Assembly: GCA_023415545.1 (NCBI GenBank)
Contig: JAEZKJ010000097.1
Coordinates: forward strand, 1-23,387
Reading direction: 5' to 3'
Length of the DNA: 23,387 nt
From: Bacteroidota bacterium
GTDB lineage: Bacteria; Bacteroidota; Bacteroidia; Bacteroidales; Bacteroidaceae
Part shown: positions 1-7,775 of the stretch, piece after piece
Numbering within the stretch: the first letter of the stretch is position 1
Layout of the letters: every line of letters starts with the position of its first letter
Notes under the pieces: generated by a model
Databases searched by the model: none
What the model saw: the letters and a program-made list of their open reading frames with translations, nothing else
Told to the model about the DNA's origin: nothing
Made by a program: the position numbers and the translations under genes

Positions 1-2
1 GT

Positions 3-1418
3 GCAAATATTGGTACAACGGTTACAGCTTGGATAATCTCCTTGTTTGGTTTTAAAGTTGATATTGCTGCTTTTGCACTACCTCTTCTTGCTTTAGGTAT
101 TGTTCCTCTATTTTCTCAAAAAAGTTCTAGAAAATCCATTGGTGAATTCATCTTTGGCTTTTCTTTTTTGTTTATGGGCCTTTCATTCTTGAAAAACAAT
201 GCTCCTGATTTGGGAAATAATCCTGAGATGTTGGCCTTTGTACAGAACTATACAGGAATGGGGTACCTCTCAATCCTACTATTTGTATTTATAGGAACTA
301 TTCTTACAATGATTGTGCAAGCTTCGGCAGCCACTATGGCTATTACACTAATCATGTGTGCCAATGGATGGATAAGCTATGAACTTGGTGCTGCGTTGGT
401 TCTTGGTGAGAATATAGGTACAACAATAACTGCAAATCTTGCTGCTCTAACAGGAAATACTGAGTCAAAAAGAGCAGCATTGGCACACTTGGTATTCAAT
501 GTGTTTGGTGTGATATGGGTATTAGTTCTTTTCAAACCATTCACAATGGCAGTTTCATGGATAGTAAATGATATTATGCATATTACTGACCCTGCAGTTG
601 CAGTATCGTTTAAACTATCATGTTTCCATACATGTTTTAATATCTGCAATGTTTGTGTTCTTATATGGTTTGTAAAATTAATAGAGAAAACAGTATGTAA
701 AATTATTCCATCGAAAGAGACAGAAGAGGAATATCGTTTACGTTTCATTACAGGAGGTTTGCTATCGACAGCCGAGCTTTCAATACTTCAGGCTCGTAAA
801 GAGATAAATCTTTTTGCTGAGCGCACACGTAGAATGTTTAAGATGGTTGAGGATTTACTTAATACAAAAAATGAGAACGACTATAATCAACTCTTCTCAC
901 GTATCGAGAAATACGAATCTATAAGCGACAACATGGAGGTGGAGATAGCAAATTATCTTAATCAGGTATCAGAAGGTAGATTGAGTTCGGAAAGTAAGAT
1001 ACAGATTCGTGGAATGTTACGTGAGGTTACCGAGATTGAAAGTATCGGTGATAGTAACTATAACTTGGCCCGTACAATAAATAGAAAATATAAAGGAGAC
1101 ACTGACTTTACAGAGAAACAATATGAACATATACAACAAATGTTTAAACTCACAGATAAAGCATTGGCTCAAATGATTACTCTCATTGAGGACTCACGCC
1201 ATGTAGTCGATGTGAATATTTCATTTAATATTGAGAATGAGATAAATAACTACCGTAATCAACTTAAGAATCAGAACCTCATCGATGTAAATAATAAAGA
1301 GTATGATTACCAAATGGGAGTTCACTATATGGATATTATATCCGAGTGTGAAAAGCTTGGTGATTACGTTGTAAATGTTGTTGAGGCTTATGCAGATGTA
1401 AAAGAGAAGAGAAATTAA
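3..1418 (+). CDS. Na/Pi cotransporter family protein with C-terminal PhoU-like domain (5' truncated)
   Basis: Inner-membrane sodium-dependent phosphate transporter of the NptA/NaPi-II family, cut at its 5' end by the window. The frame is open from base 3 and its first residues (ANIGTTVTAW) are the end of the first GxNIGTT repeat. A TTG at 42 lies inside that repeat and is not the start. The second inverted repeat follows, with QASAATMA and then GENIGTTITAN. Several hydrophobic segments fill roughly the first 225 visible residues. The last 200 or so residues are polar, helical and rich in Glu/Lys, as in the PhoU-like domain often fused to this family in Bacteroidota. Family knowledge says the repeats form the Na/phosphate path and that PhoU domains have a regulatory role. 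The gene ends just before a bidirectional terminator. The family call is firm; phosphate as substrate is inferred. Confidence 0.93.
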   Translation, partial: ANIGTTVTAWIISLFGFKVDIAAFALPLLALGIVPLFSQKSSRKSIGEFIFGFSFLFMGLSFLKNNAPDLGNNPEMLAFVQNYTGMGYLSILLFVFIGTILTMIVQASAATMAITLIMCANGWISYELGAALVLGENIGTTITANLAALTGNTESKRAALAHLVFNVFGVIWVLVLFKPFTMAVSWIVNDIMHITDPAVAVSFKLSCFHTCFNICNVCVLIWFVKLIEKTVCKIIPSKETEEEYRLRFITGGLLSTAELSILQARKEINLFAERTRRMFKMVEDLLNTKNENDYNQLFSRIEKYESISDNMEVEIANYLNQVSEGRLSSESKIQIRGMLREVTEIESIGDSNYNLARTINRKYKGDTDFTEKQYEHIQQMFKLTDKALAQMITLIEDSRHVVDVNISFNIENEINNYRNQLKNQNLIDVNNKEYDYQMGVHYMDIISECEKLGDYVVNVVEAYADVKEKRN

Positions 1419-1435
1419 ATAGATTATTACATAAT

Positions 1436-1473
1436 AAAAGAGCGCCACTTTTTAAAGTGACGCTCTTTTTATT
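1436..1473. terminator. Bidirectional intrinsic terminator between Na/Pi transporter and FKBP genes
   Basis: Inverted repeat with arms AAAAGAGCG-C-CACTT and AAGTG-ACGCTCTTTT around a short loop, followed by T-rich sequence on the + strand and preceded by A-rich sequence. It can therefore terminate both convergent units: the transporter on + and the FKBP operon on -. Confidence 0.85.
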
Positions 1474-1490
1474 TATCTATATATAGAAAT

Positions 1491-2357
1491 TTATTTCTCT
1501 ATACCTAAAAGTTCAACTTGGAATACAAGAGCTGAGAAAGGTTTGATTTGACCAGCTTCACGAGCACCATAAGCAAGATTGTAAGGGATATATAGTTCGT
1601 AAGTAGAACCTACAGGCATCAACTTAAGAGCTTCTGTCCAACCTTTAATAACTTGGTTTGCACGGAATGTAGCAGGTTCGTTACGTTTGTATGAGCTATC
1701 GAACTCAGTACCATCGATCAAAGTACCCTTGTAGTTAACTTTTACATTAGAAGAGTCTGTAGGAAGAGCACCTGTACCTTTTTTGATAACTTTATACTGT
1801 AGACCGCTTGGAGTTGTTACTACGCCCTCTTTCTTAGCATTTTCAGCAAGGAATTTTTCACCGGCAAGTTTGTTTTCAGCAAATTGTTTTTCAGTAGCTT
1901 TCTCTCTGATAGCTTCTGCATGTTCTTGAACATATTGTTGAGCAGCTTCTAAAGTAAGAGGAAGTTTTTCTTCTTTAACAGCAGCAATGAAACCAGCAAG
2001 GAAATTTTCTTTGTTTAACTGCATTGTTGAGTCATTACCAAATAATTGTTGGTTAATACCCTCGAACATACGTCCGCTTATTTGTTGACCAATCTGGATA
2101 CCAGCCATATATGCTTCATCCTTCTTAGTTGATTTTTGAGTTCCAGCTTCAACACCTTTAATGAATTCAGCCATATATGTAGTGTCAACACCTAATTGAC
2201 CAACAACATACTCTTTTAAGCCTTGTGTATTTGTAACACCCATCATGTAAGATAATGAATCGATTTCATTCTTCATGTTTGCTTTTGGTGATTGTGCTGT
2301 ACATGAAGCAAGACTTGCAGCAGCAGTAATTGCTATAAAAAAAGTAATTTTTTTCAT
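1491..2357 (-). CDS. FKBP-type peptidyl-prolyl cis-trans isomerase, exported lipoprotein (Mip/FkpA-like)
   Basis: Prolyl isomerase/chaperone predicted to sit outside the inner membrane. The 288-residue protein starts with a lipoprotein signal peptide whose lipobox LASC puts the lipidated Cys at residue 19. Residues about 30-175 are charged and helical and match the FKBP N-terminal dimerisation region of Mip/FkpA proteins. Residues 178-288 are the FKBP fold, with the usual pocket residues visible: Tyr in VNYKGT, Phe-Asp in EFDSS, Val-Ile and Trp in QVIKGW, Tyr in LAYG, and Phe in VFQVEL. It lies 26 bp downstream of a cytoplasmic paralogue on the same strand, so the two are probably co-transcribed. 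The substrate clients are unknown. The start ATG directly precedes the signal peptide. No Shine-Dalgarno is seen, as is normal for the phylum. Confidence 0.95.
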   Translation of the reverse strand: MKKITFFIAITAAASLASCTAQSPKANMKNEIDSLSYMMGVTNTQGLKEYVVGQLGVDTTYMAEFIKGVEAGTQKSTKKDEAYMAGIQIGQQISGRMFEGINQQLFGNDSTMQLNKENFLAGFIAAVKEEKLPLTLEAAQQYVQEHAEAIREKATEKQFAENKLAGEKFLAENAKKEGVVTTPSGLQYKVIKKGTGALPTDSSNVKVNYKGTLIDGTEFDSSYKRNEPATFRANQVIKGWTEALKLMPVGSTYELYIPYNLAYGAREAGQIKPFSALVFQVELLGIEK

Positions 2358-2383
2358 TTGCTTTAATTTTTACGATTATATAT

Positions 2384-2968
2384 TTATAAAACTTCTATTA
2401 ATTCTACATCAAAAATCAATGTGCTATGAGGAGGAATCATTTCACCTGCCTGTTGAGCACCATATGCAAGTTCAGAAGGAATATAAAGTCTCCATTTTGA
2501 ACCTTCACTCATTAGTTGAAGAGCTTCAACCCATCCTTTAATAACTTGGTTAACTCCGAAAACAGCAGGTTCACCACGTTTGATTGAACTATCGAAAAGT
2601 GTTCCATCGATCAAAGTTCCTTCATAGTGACATTTTACCTTATCAGTAGATGAAGGTTTCTTTCCGTTTCCCTCTTTAATCACTTCATATTGCAAGCCAC
2701 TAGCTAAAGTAACAACACCTGGGCGTTTTGCATTCTCGAGTAAGAAGTTCTTTCCCTTCTCGATGTTCTCAGCATTTAGTTTAGCTTCTAATTCTTCAAA
2801 ATATTTATTTACTATTTCACGAGCTTCAGTATGAGTTATTTCAGTCTCTTTATTTTCAAGCACAGCCTTTACTGCATTAGCAAAGTCCTCAACATTAATA
2901 TTCTGAGCACCCATGCTCAAAAGATTCTGACCGATACCTAAACCGATCGCATAACTAAATTTATCCAT
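2384..2968 (-). CDS. FKBP-type peptidyl-prolyl cis-trans isomerase, cytoplasmic paralogue
   Basis: A 194-residue FKBP with no signal peptide or lipobox (it starts MDKFSYAIGL), so it should act in the cytoplasm. It has a shortened FKBP N-terminal helical region (about residues 1-82) and a full FKBP domain in the C-terminal 110 residues. The pocket residues match those of the downstream lipoprotein copy: Tyr in CHYEGT, Phe-Asp in LFDSS, QVIKGW, LAYG and LIFDVEL. The two proteins share long identical stretches such as GTLIDGT and QVIKGW, so they are paralogues made by duplication. It is the first gene of the pair; a TAnnTTTG -7 element lies about 40 bp upstream. The family assignment is secure; a specific substrate is not known. 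Confidence 0.94.
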   Translation of the reverse strand: MDKFSYAIGLGIGQNLLSMGAQNINVEDFANAVKAVLENKETEITHTEAREIVNKYFEELEAKLNAENIEKGKNFLLENAKRPGVVTLASGLQYEVIKEGNGKKPSSTDKVKCHYEGTLIDGTLFDSSIKRGEPAVFGVNQVIKGWVEALQLMSEGSKWRLYIPSELAYGAQQAGEMIPPHSTLIFDVELIEVL

Positions 2969-3005
2969 ATCTTCTATAATATAATTGTTTTAAAAGTAAA
3001 ACATA

Positions 3006-3013
3006 CAAAGATA
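3006..3013 (-). promoter_or_regulatory. Probable -7 element of the FKBP operon
   Basis: Reads TATCTTTG on the minus strand, an exact match to the Bacteroides -7 consensus TAnnTTTG, 37 bp upstream of the start of the cytoplasmic FKBP gene. I do not see a clear TTTG at the -33 position, so this is a partial match. Confidence 0.45.
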
Positions 3014-3093
3014 AATTTTTTATTTTAATGGTATAGTTTTTAACATTCGAAAAACTATTTTTTTTGTATGTTTACTATAAAAAGCGATTAATT

Positions 3094-3792
3094 ATGAAAA
3101 ACTTGGTTATTTTAACAGGAGCCGGGATGAGTGTAGAAAGTGGACTTTCTACTTTTAGGGGCGCAGGTGGCATGTGGGATAAATATCCTATTGAAAAAGT
3201 GGCTACTATTGAGGGTTACTATGATAATCCCAAACTTGTAATTGATTTTTATAATGATCGACGAAAGCAACTTCTTTCTGTGCAACCTAATCATGGACAT
3301 GAAGTTATTGCCGAACTTGAGAAAAATTTCAATGTAACTGTAATAACTCAGAATGTTGATAACCTGCATGAGAGAGCAGGTAGTACAAATGTGATTCATC
3401 TACATGGGGAACTTACAAAAGTAACTTCAAGTAATGATCCAAATAATCCTAAATTCATTGAGGAGCTGGATCCAAGTAATTATGAGGTGAAAATAGGGGA
3501 TAAGGCTCAAGATGGTAGTCAAAAAAGGCCTTTTATTGTATGGTTTGGAGAGGCTGTTCCGAAGATTGATGATGCTATAGAAAGTGTGCGAAAGGCAGAT
3601 ATTTTTGTTGTTATTGGAACTTCACTCAATGTTTATCCTGCGGCAGGTTTGTTGAATTATGTCTCACCAAATGTACCTGTTTATGTTATTGACCCAAATG
3701 AATTGCCAATTAATAGTTCGAAATATTTCTTTATAAAAATGGGCGCATCGGCAGGTATGGATGAATTATCAAAAAAATTATTTAAAAATTAA
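3094..3792 (+). CDS. Sir2-family NAD-dependent protein deacylase (class III type, cysteine-free)
   Basis: NAD-dependent lysine deacylase of the CobB/SIRT5 type, 232 residues, cytoplasmic. Visible motifs are GAGMSVESGLSTFR (residues 9-22, NAD binding), TQNVDNLHERAG (85-96), the catalytic His in HLHGEL (His104), and GTSLNVYP near the C-terminus. FYNDRR carries the Tyr53-xx-Arg56 pair that in SIRT5 and E. coli CobB recognises acidic acyl groups, so desuccinylase or demalonylase activity is likely. The insert after His104 that usually holds four zinc-binding cysteines has none; the whole protein lacks Cys. I chose ATG at 3094 because the longer frame from a TTG at 3064 adds a non-homologous leader (MYVYYKKRLI), and the family begins at MKNLVILTGAG. 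It precedes the rubredoxin gene, with a 52-bp gap. Confidence 0.93.
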   Translation: MKNLVILTGAGMSVESGLSTFRGAGGMWDKYPIEKVATIEGYYDNPKLVIDFYNDRRKQLLSVQPNHGHEVIAELEKNFNVTVITQNVDNLHERAGSTNVIHLHGELTKVTSSNDPNNPKFIEELDPSNYEVKIGDKAQDGSQKRPFIVWFGEAVPKIDDAIESVRKADIFVVIGTSLNVYPAAGLLNYVSPNVPVYVIDPNELPINSSKYFFIKMGASAGMDELSKKLFKN

Positions 3793-3813
3793 GTAGGAAA
3801 AGAAAATCTTTAT

Positions 3814-3821
3814 TATGTTTG
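3814..3821 (+). promoter_or_regulatory. Probable -7 element of the rubredoxin gene
   Basis: TATGTTTG matches TAnnTTTG and ends 23 bp before the rubredoxin ATG, after the sirtuin stop codon. No TTTG is seen 19-21 bp further upstream. It suggests rubredoxin can be transcribed on its own. Confidence 0.4.
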
Positions 3822-3844
3822 TTTTGTAATATAAATTAGAACTT

Positions 3845-4006
3845 ATGAAAAAATATGTTTGCGTAGTTTGCGGATGGGTCTATGATCCAGAAGTTGGAGA
3901 CCCTGAAGGCGGTATTTTACCAGGAACAGCATTTGAAGATATTCCAGATGATTGGGTATGTCCTTTGTGTGGTGTAGGTAAAGAAGACTTCGAGGTAGAA
4001 GAGTAA
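3845..4006 (+). CDS. Rubredoxin
   Basis: Small iron-sulfur electron carrier of 53 residues, starting MKKYVCVVCGWVYDP. It binds one Fe through four cysteines in two CxxC-G knuckles: Cys6-Cys9 (CVVCGWVYDP) and Cys39-Cys42 (CPLCGVGK). The aromatic residues of the rubredoxin core (Tyr4, Trp11, Tyr13, Trp37, Phe49) are present, as is the loop GGILPGTAFEDIPDDW. The length is typical for the family. In anaerobes rubredoxins pass electrons to rubrerythrin, superoxide reductase or flavoprotein partners that detoxify oxygen; no such partner gene is in the window. It lies downstream of the sirtuin gene, has its own -7 element candidate, and ends just before a symmetric terminator. Confidence 0.97.
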   Translation: MKKYVCVVCGWVYDPEVGDPEGGILPGTAFEDIPDDWVCPLCGVGKEDFEVEE

Positions 4007-4026
4007 TTAGAACTCTAAAATAGAAG

Positions 4027-4055
4027 AAAAGGCGACTCTTTTGAGTCGCCTTTAT
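4027..4055. terminator. Bidirectional intrinsic terminator between rubredoxin and pnp
   Basis: Perfect 8-bp GC-rich stem GGCGACTC / GAGTCGCC (4031-4038 and 4043-4050) with a TTTT loop, flanked by A-run on the left and T-run on the right. It serves rubredoxin on + and pnp on -. Confidence 0.9.
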
Positions 4056-4071
4056 TATTTAAGTAGCTCAA

Positions 4072-6240
4072 TTATTGAGCTTTATTTTCATCATTTTGAG
4101 CTTTTTCTGCTTTAGGAGCTTTTTCTGGTCTTGGAAGAAGTACCTTGCGAGAAAGCTTAAACTTACCTGTTTTAGGATCGATATCAAGCAATTTAACCTC
4201 TATTTCGTCACCCTCTTTAAGACCAGCCTCTTCAATAGTATCTAAACGTTTCCAATCTATCTCAGAAATGTGAAGAAGACCATCTTTACCAGGAAGGAAC
4301 TCAACAAATACACCATAAGGCATTACAGAACGTATTTTACCAGTGTAAACTTCGCCAACTTCAGGAACAGCAACGATACCTTTAATTTTGCGGATTGCAT
4401 CATCGATAGATTTCTTGTTAGATCCAGAAACTTGAATTTTACCAACACCGTCGGCTTCCTCAATAGTGATTGTTGCACCTGTCTCTTCTTGCATACCTTG
4501 TATAATCTTACCACCAGGGCCTATGATAGCACCTATGAACTCTTTAGGTATTGTCAATGATTCAATACGAGGAGCATGTGGTTTAAGATCTTCATGTGGA
4601 GCTGGAATGCACTCAAGAATTTTTTCAAGAATATGCATACGTCCCTCTTTTGCTTGGTTAAGAGCTTTTTCAAGGATATCGTATGAAAGTCCGTCAACTT
4701 TGATGTCCATCTGAGTAGCAGTTATACCATCTTTAGTACCTGTTACCTTGAAGTCCATATCTCCTAAGTGGTCTTCGTCGCCAAGGATATCTGAAAGAAC
4801 AGCAAATTTCTCTTCACCGGCATTTTTGATAAGACCCATAGCAATACCCGAAACAGGTTTGTTAATAGGTACACCGGCATCCATAAGAGCAAGTGTTCCG
4901 GCGCAAACAGTAGCCATAGATGACGAACCATTTGACTCAAGGATATCCGAAACAATACGTACACAATATGGATACTCTGCAGGGATTTGGCCTTTGAGAG
5001 CTCTCCATGCAAGGTTACCATGACCGATTTCACGACGTCCTACACCTCTTTGTGCTCTCGCTTCACCAGTAGAGAAAGGAGGGAAGTTATAGTGTAACAA
5101 GAAACGTTCTTTACGTTGGTCAAGTACATCATCAACGATTTTCTCGTCAAGTTTTGTTCCTAAAGTAACAGAACTTAATGATTGAGTTTCACCACGAGTG
5201 AAAATTGAAGAGCCATGAGGGCCAGGAAGGTAACCAATTTCACACCAAATAGGGCGAATTTCAGTAGTCTTACGTCCATCAAGGCGTTTTCCTTCATCAA
5301 GGATGCATCTACGCATAGCCTCTTTTTCAACGTCATGATAGTATCTATCTATTAATGCTCCCTTTTCTTCAAGTTCTTCTTCAGTAAACTGAGCTTTGAA
5401 CTCCTCTTTTATTGCATCGAAAGCATCTTGACGAGCATGCTTGTCTCTGTTTCCTGATTCAGCAATAGCATATGCTTTATCGTAGCAAGCTTCGTGTACA
5501 GCTTTACGTAAATCTTCATCATTTTCTTCATGACAGTACTCACGTTTAACGCTTTTGCCAACCTCTTCAGTAAGTTCCATTTGAACTTTGCAATGTACTT
5601 TGATAGTTTCGTGAGCAAACTTCATCGCTTCAAGAAGATCGTTTTCTGAAACTTCATTCATCTCACCTTCAACCATCATAATGTTGTCGTAAGTAGCGGC
5701 AACCATGATATCCATATCTGCTTTCTCTAGTTCATCGAAAGTAGGATTGATAACAAATTTACCATCTATACGTGCTACTCTAACTTCAGAAATAGGGCCA
5801 TTGAAAGGAATATCTGAAACAGAAAGAGCTGCTGAAGCTGCAAGACCAGCTAGTGCGTCAGGCATATCAACACCATCAGCTGAGAAAAGGGTTATATTAA
5901 CGTAAACCTCTGCGTGATAATTATCTGGAAATAGAGGACGTAATGCGCGGTCCACCAAACGGCAAGTCAGAATTTCGTAATCTGATGCTTTACCTTCTCT
6001 TTTGGTAAAACCACCTGGGAAACGTCCGAATGCTGAATATTTTTCTTTATACTCCACCTGAAGTGGCATAAAATCTGTTCCGGGAACTGCGTCTTTTGCG
6101 GCACAAACAGTTGCTAGCAACATAGTATTACCCATGCGAAGCATAACAGAACCATCTGCCTGTTTTGCCAGCTTTCCCGTTTCGAGCGTGATGGTTCTTC
6201 CATCAGGTAACTCGATCGTCTTAACAATTGGATTAATCAT
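4072..6240 (-). CDS. pnp: Polyribonucleotide nucleotidyltransferase (PNPase)
   Basis: 3'-5' phosphorolytic exoribonuclease that degrades RNA using inorganic phosphate and can add tails in reverse; a trimer in the cytoplasm. The protein has 722 residues, close to the usual length. Domain order is complete: first RNase PH domain (about 10-145), all-helical linker (about 240-310), second RNase PH domain (about 325-540), KH domain (about 560-622, GxxG loop as GPGG at 574-577) and S1 domain (about 628-700). The catalytic core shows FSTGEARAQRGVGRREIGHG, SNGSSSMAT and the acidic LGDEDHLGDMDF block with Asp488 and Asp494. A charged Lys/Glu tail follows S1. The gene is alone on its strand between two terminator or promoter regions. 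PNPase in many bacteria controls its own mRNA; nothing in the 5' region here proves that. Confidence 0.98.
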   Translation of the reverse strand: MINPIVKTIELPDGRTITLETGKLAKQADGSVMLRMGNTMLLATVCAAKDAVPGTDFMPLQVEYKEKYSAFGRFPGGFTKREGKASDYEILTCRLVDRALRPLFPDNYHAEVYVNITLFSADGVDMPDALAGLAASAALSVSDIPFNGPISEVRVARIDGKFVINPTFDELEKADMDIMVAATYDNIMMVEGEMNEVSENDLLEAMKFAHETIKVHCKVQMELTEEVGKSVKREYCHEENDEDLRKAVHEACYDKAYAIAESGNRDKHARQDAFDAIKEEFKAQFTEEELEEKGALIDRYYHDVEKEAMRRCILDEGKRLDGRKTTEIRPIWCEIGYLPGPHGSSIFTRGETQSLSSVTLGTKLDEKIVDDVLDQRKERFLLHYNFPPFSTGEARAQRGVGRREIGHGNLAWRALKGQIPAEYPYCVRIVSDILESNGSSSMATVCAGTLALMDAGVPINKPVSGIAMGLIKNAGEEKFAVLSDILGDEDHLGDMDFKVTGTKDGITATQMDIKVDGLSYDILEKALNQAKEGRMHILEKILECIPAPHEDLKPHAPRIESLTIPKEFIGAIIGPGGKIIQGMQEETGATITIEEADGVGKIQVSGSNKKSIDDAIRKIKGIVAVPEVGEVYTGKIRSVMPYGVFVEFLPGKDGLLHISEIDWKRLDTIEEAGLKEGDEIEVKLLDIDPKTGKFKLSRKVLLPRPEKAPKAEKAQNDENKAQ

Positions 6241-6279
6241 AAAATGTTTTTAATTATTCTTTTCTTCTAAAAAATCGTG

Positions 6280-6287
6280 CAAATATA
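6280..6287 (-). promoter_or_regulatory. Probable -7 element of pnp
   Basis: Reads TATATTTG on the minus strand, an exact TAnnTTTG match, 39 bp upstream of the pnp ATG. A TTTC rather than TTTG lies near the expected -33 position. Confidence 0.45.
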
Positions 6288-6379
6288 GTCAATAAATTTC
6301 TAAATAGGTGAAAATGAGATAAAAAACTTTGTTTTAATCATCTTTTTTTTAACGATAAGATAAGAAGATTCACAAAAAG

Positions 6380-6409
6380 TTTGTCAAACCATTAAAAGAA
6401 GTATCTTTG
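6380..6409 (+). promoter_or_regulatory. Bacteroides-type promoter of the DUF4369/thioredoxin-like gene
   Basis: TTTG at 6380-6383 and TATCTTTG at 6402-6409, separated by 18 bp. This fits the -33/-7 consensus (TTTG, TAnnTTTG) recognised by the Bacteroidota primary sigma factor; the usual spacer is 19-21 bp. The start codon lies 40 bp downstream. Confidence 0.65.
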
Positions 6410-6449
6410 TAGTCAGATTTATTACTAAAAACATTCATATTTTACTTCA

Positions 6450-7598
6450 ATGAAAATCAAGTTATATTTCTTAGTTTCTCTTTTACTATTAGGATTATCT
6501 TCATGTAAGGAGGGTAACGGTTTTGAAATTAAGGGGGAAATAGCTGATGCAGCGGATAAAATGTTGTATCTAGAAGAGATGGGGTTAAATGGTACTATTG
6601 GACTTGACTCTGTTAAATTAGGTAGCTCCGGAATTTATAAATTTAGTGGCAAAAGACCTGAATCACCCGAGTTTTATAGATTAAGATTAGGTGATGAGAT
6701 TATAAATTTTGCTATTGACTCAACAGAGACTGTAATAATAAACTCAAGTGCTAATAATTTCTCTACTAATTATACTGTAGAAGGTTCAGAAAACAATAGT
6801 AAAATTAAAGAGTTAGTAATGCTTCAGATTGAACTTCAAAGTTCTGTAAATAAACTGGCGCAAAATAGCTCAATCCCTGCCGGAATAGTTCAAGATAGCA
6901 TTGTTAGTATGGTTGAGAACTATAAAAATAAGGTTAAACGTAACTATATTTTTACTGAGCCAAATAAGAGTTATGCATATTTTGCTTTGTATCAAAAGTT
7001 GAATAATTATCTTATTTTTGATCCTTTGGCAAACAAGGATGATTTAAAATGTTTTGCTGCTGTTGCAACAAGCTTGAATAATGTTTATCCTCATGCTGAT
7101 AGATCGAGAAATTTATATAATATCGTTATTAAAGGGATGAAGAATAGCCGTCCTGCTAAAGAGCAACAGTTAGAAATTCCTGCTGACATAATTAAGGAGG
7201 CTAATATAATTGATATAGATCTTAAGGATGTTAAGGGACGTTCGCGTAAATTGACTGATTTGAAAGGTAAAGTAGTTATTCTTGATTTTACTCTTTATAG
7301 TCACCAATTGTCGGCAGCTCATAATCTTGCCCTAAGAGATCTTTATAATAAATACTCTTCACAAGGTCTTGAGATATATCAAATATCATTGGATAGCGAT
7401 GAGCATTTCTGGAAAACTGCCTCAGACAATTTGCCTTGGGTGTGTGTTAGAGATGATAAAGGTGCTTATTCAAACTATCTTTCTATTTATAACGTTACTA
7501 ATTTACCTACTTTATTTGTTATCAGCAGAGATAATGCTCTTCAGGCTCGAAGTGAGAAAATTGAAGATATAGAAAAAGAGGTTAAGAAGTTGTTATAA
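6450..7598 (+). CDS. DUF4369 / thioredoxin-like (TlpA-type) lipoprotein lacking the CXXC site
   Basis: Exported lipoprotein of 382 residues. The signal peptide ends in lipobox LSSC, with lipidated Cys19. Residues about 24-120 resemble the DUF4369 beta-rich domain common in Bacteroidota, starting EIKGEIADAADKMLYLEE. A helical middle follows, and residues about 240-380 have a thioredoxin/AhpC-TSA fold: the opening KGKVVILDF, then LEIYQISLDSDEHFWK, and the cis-Pro loop TNLPTLFVI. Where active TlpA proteins have WCxxC, this one reads FTLYSHQLSAAHN, with no cysteine, so disulfide exchange at the usual site is unlikely. A ligand-binding, chaperone or structural role in the envelope is possible. It has its own promoter and no same-strand partner before the greA promoter. 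The fold is well supported; the function is not known. Confidence 0.88.
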   Translation: MKIKLYFLVSLLLLGLSSCKEGNGFEIKGEIADAADKMLYLEEMGLNGTIGLDSVKLGSSGIYKFSGKRPESPEFYRLRLGDEIINFAIDSTETVIINSSANNFSTNYTVEGSENNSKIKELVMLQIELQSSVNKLAQNSSIPAGIVQDSIVSMVENYKNKVKRNYIFTEPNKSYAYFALYQKLNNYLIFDPLANKDDLKCFAAVATSLNNVYPHADRSRNLYNIVIKGMKNSRPAKEQQLEIPADIIKEANIIDIDLKDVKGRSRKLTDLKGKVVILDFTLYSHQLSAAHNLALRDLYNKYSSQGLEIYQISLDSDEHFWKTASDNLPWVCVRDDKGAYSNYLSIYNVTNLPTLFVISRDNALQARSEKIEDIEKEVKKLL

Positions 7599-7642
7599 AA
7601 CAATTTACGATAATAAATATGTTATAAAGCATTAAGGTAAAT

Positions 7643-7673
7643 TTTGTTTTTTATAAATATAAAGTTACCTTTG
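7643..7673 (+). promoter_or_regulatory. greA: Bacteroides-type promoter of greA
   Basis: TTTG at 7643-7646 and TACCTTTG at 7666-7673, with an exact 19-bp spacer: a full match to the -33/-7 consensus. The expected transcription start near 7680 leaves a leader of about 100 nt before the greA ATG. That leader holds the hairpin described separately. Confidence 0.75.
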
Positions 7674-7692
7674 CAATGTATATAATAACAAA

Positions 7693-7738
7693 GGGTTCCG
7701 ACATATGACGTTTTGATGTCGGAATTCTTTTTTGTTTT
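7693..7738 (+). terminator. Terminator-like hairpin in the greA leader (possible attenuator or leader sRNA 3' end)
   Basis: Stem TTCCGACAT (7696-7704) with ATGTCGGAA (7716-7724), extended by two G-T pairs and one G-C pair (7693-7695 with 7725-7727), around an 11-nt loop. A T-rich run CTTTTTTGTTTT follows. The layout is that of an intrinsic terminator, yet it lies downstream of the greA promoter and upstream of the greA ribosome-binding site. The 3' end of the preceding lipoprotein gene is about 95 bp away, so it could also stop read-through from there. Confidence 0.65.
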
Positions 7739-7769
7739 ATATATTGTTATTAATAATATAGAAAAACTC

Positions 7770-7775
7770 AGGAGG
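7770..7775 (+). promoter_or_regulatory. greA: Canonical Shine-Dalgarno sequence of greA
   Basis: AGGAGG placed 7 nt before ATG 7783. Nearly every other gene in the window lacks such a site, as is usual in Bacteroidota, so this one is unusual. It fixes the start of greA. Confidence 0.8.

Noticed and set aside
42..44. TTG as the start of the Na/Pi transporter
   Set aside because: The frame is open to the window edge and encodes the conserved NIGTT motif before this codon, so the real start is outside the window.
377..748. 123-codon minus-strand frame within the transporter gene
   Set aside because: It is antisense to well-conserved coding sequence and shows no recognisable domain.
3064..3093. 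TTG start extending the sirtuin by 10 residues
   Set aside because: The added residues do not fit the family, whose members start directly at the NAD-binding strand; ATG 3094 is the natural start.
4466..5023. Plus-strand open frames (82 and 91 codons) opposite pnp
   Set aside because: They mirror the codon pattern of pnp on the other strand, have no promoter or motif, and match no family.
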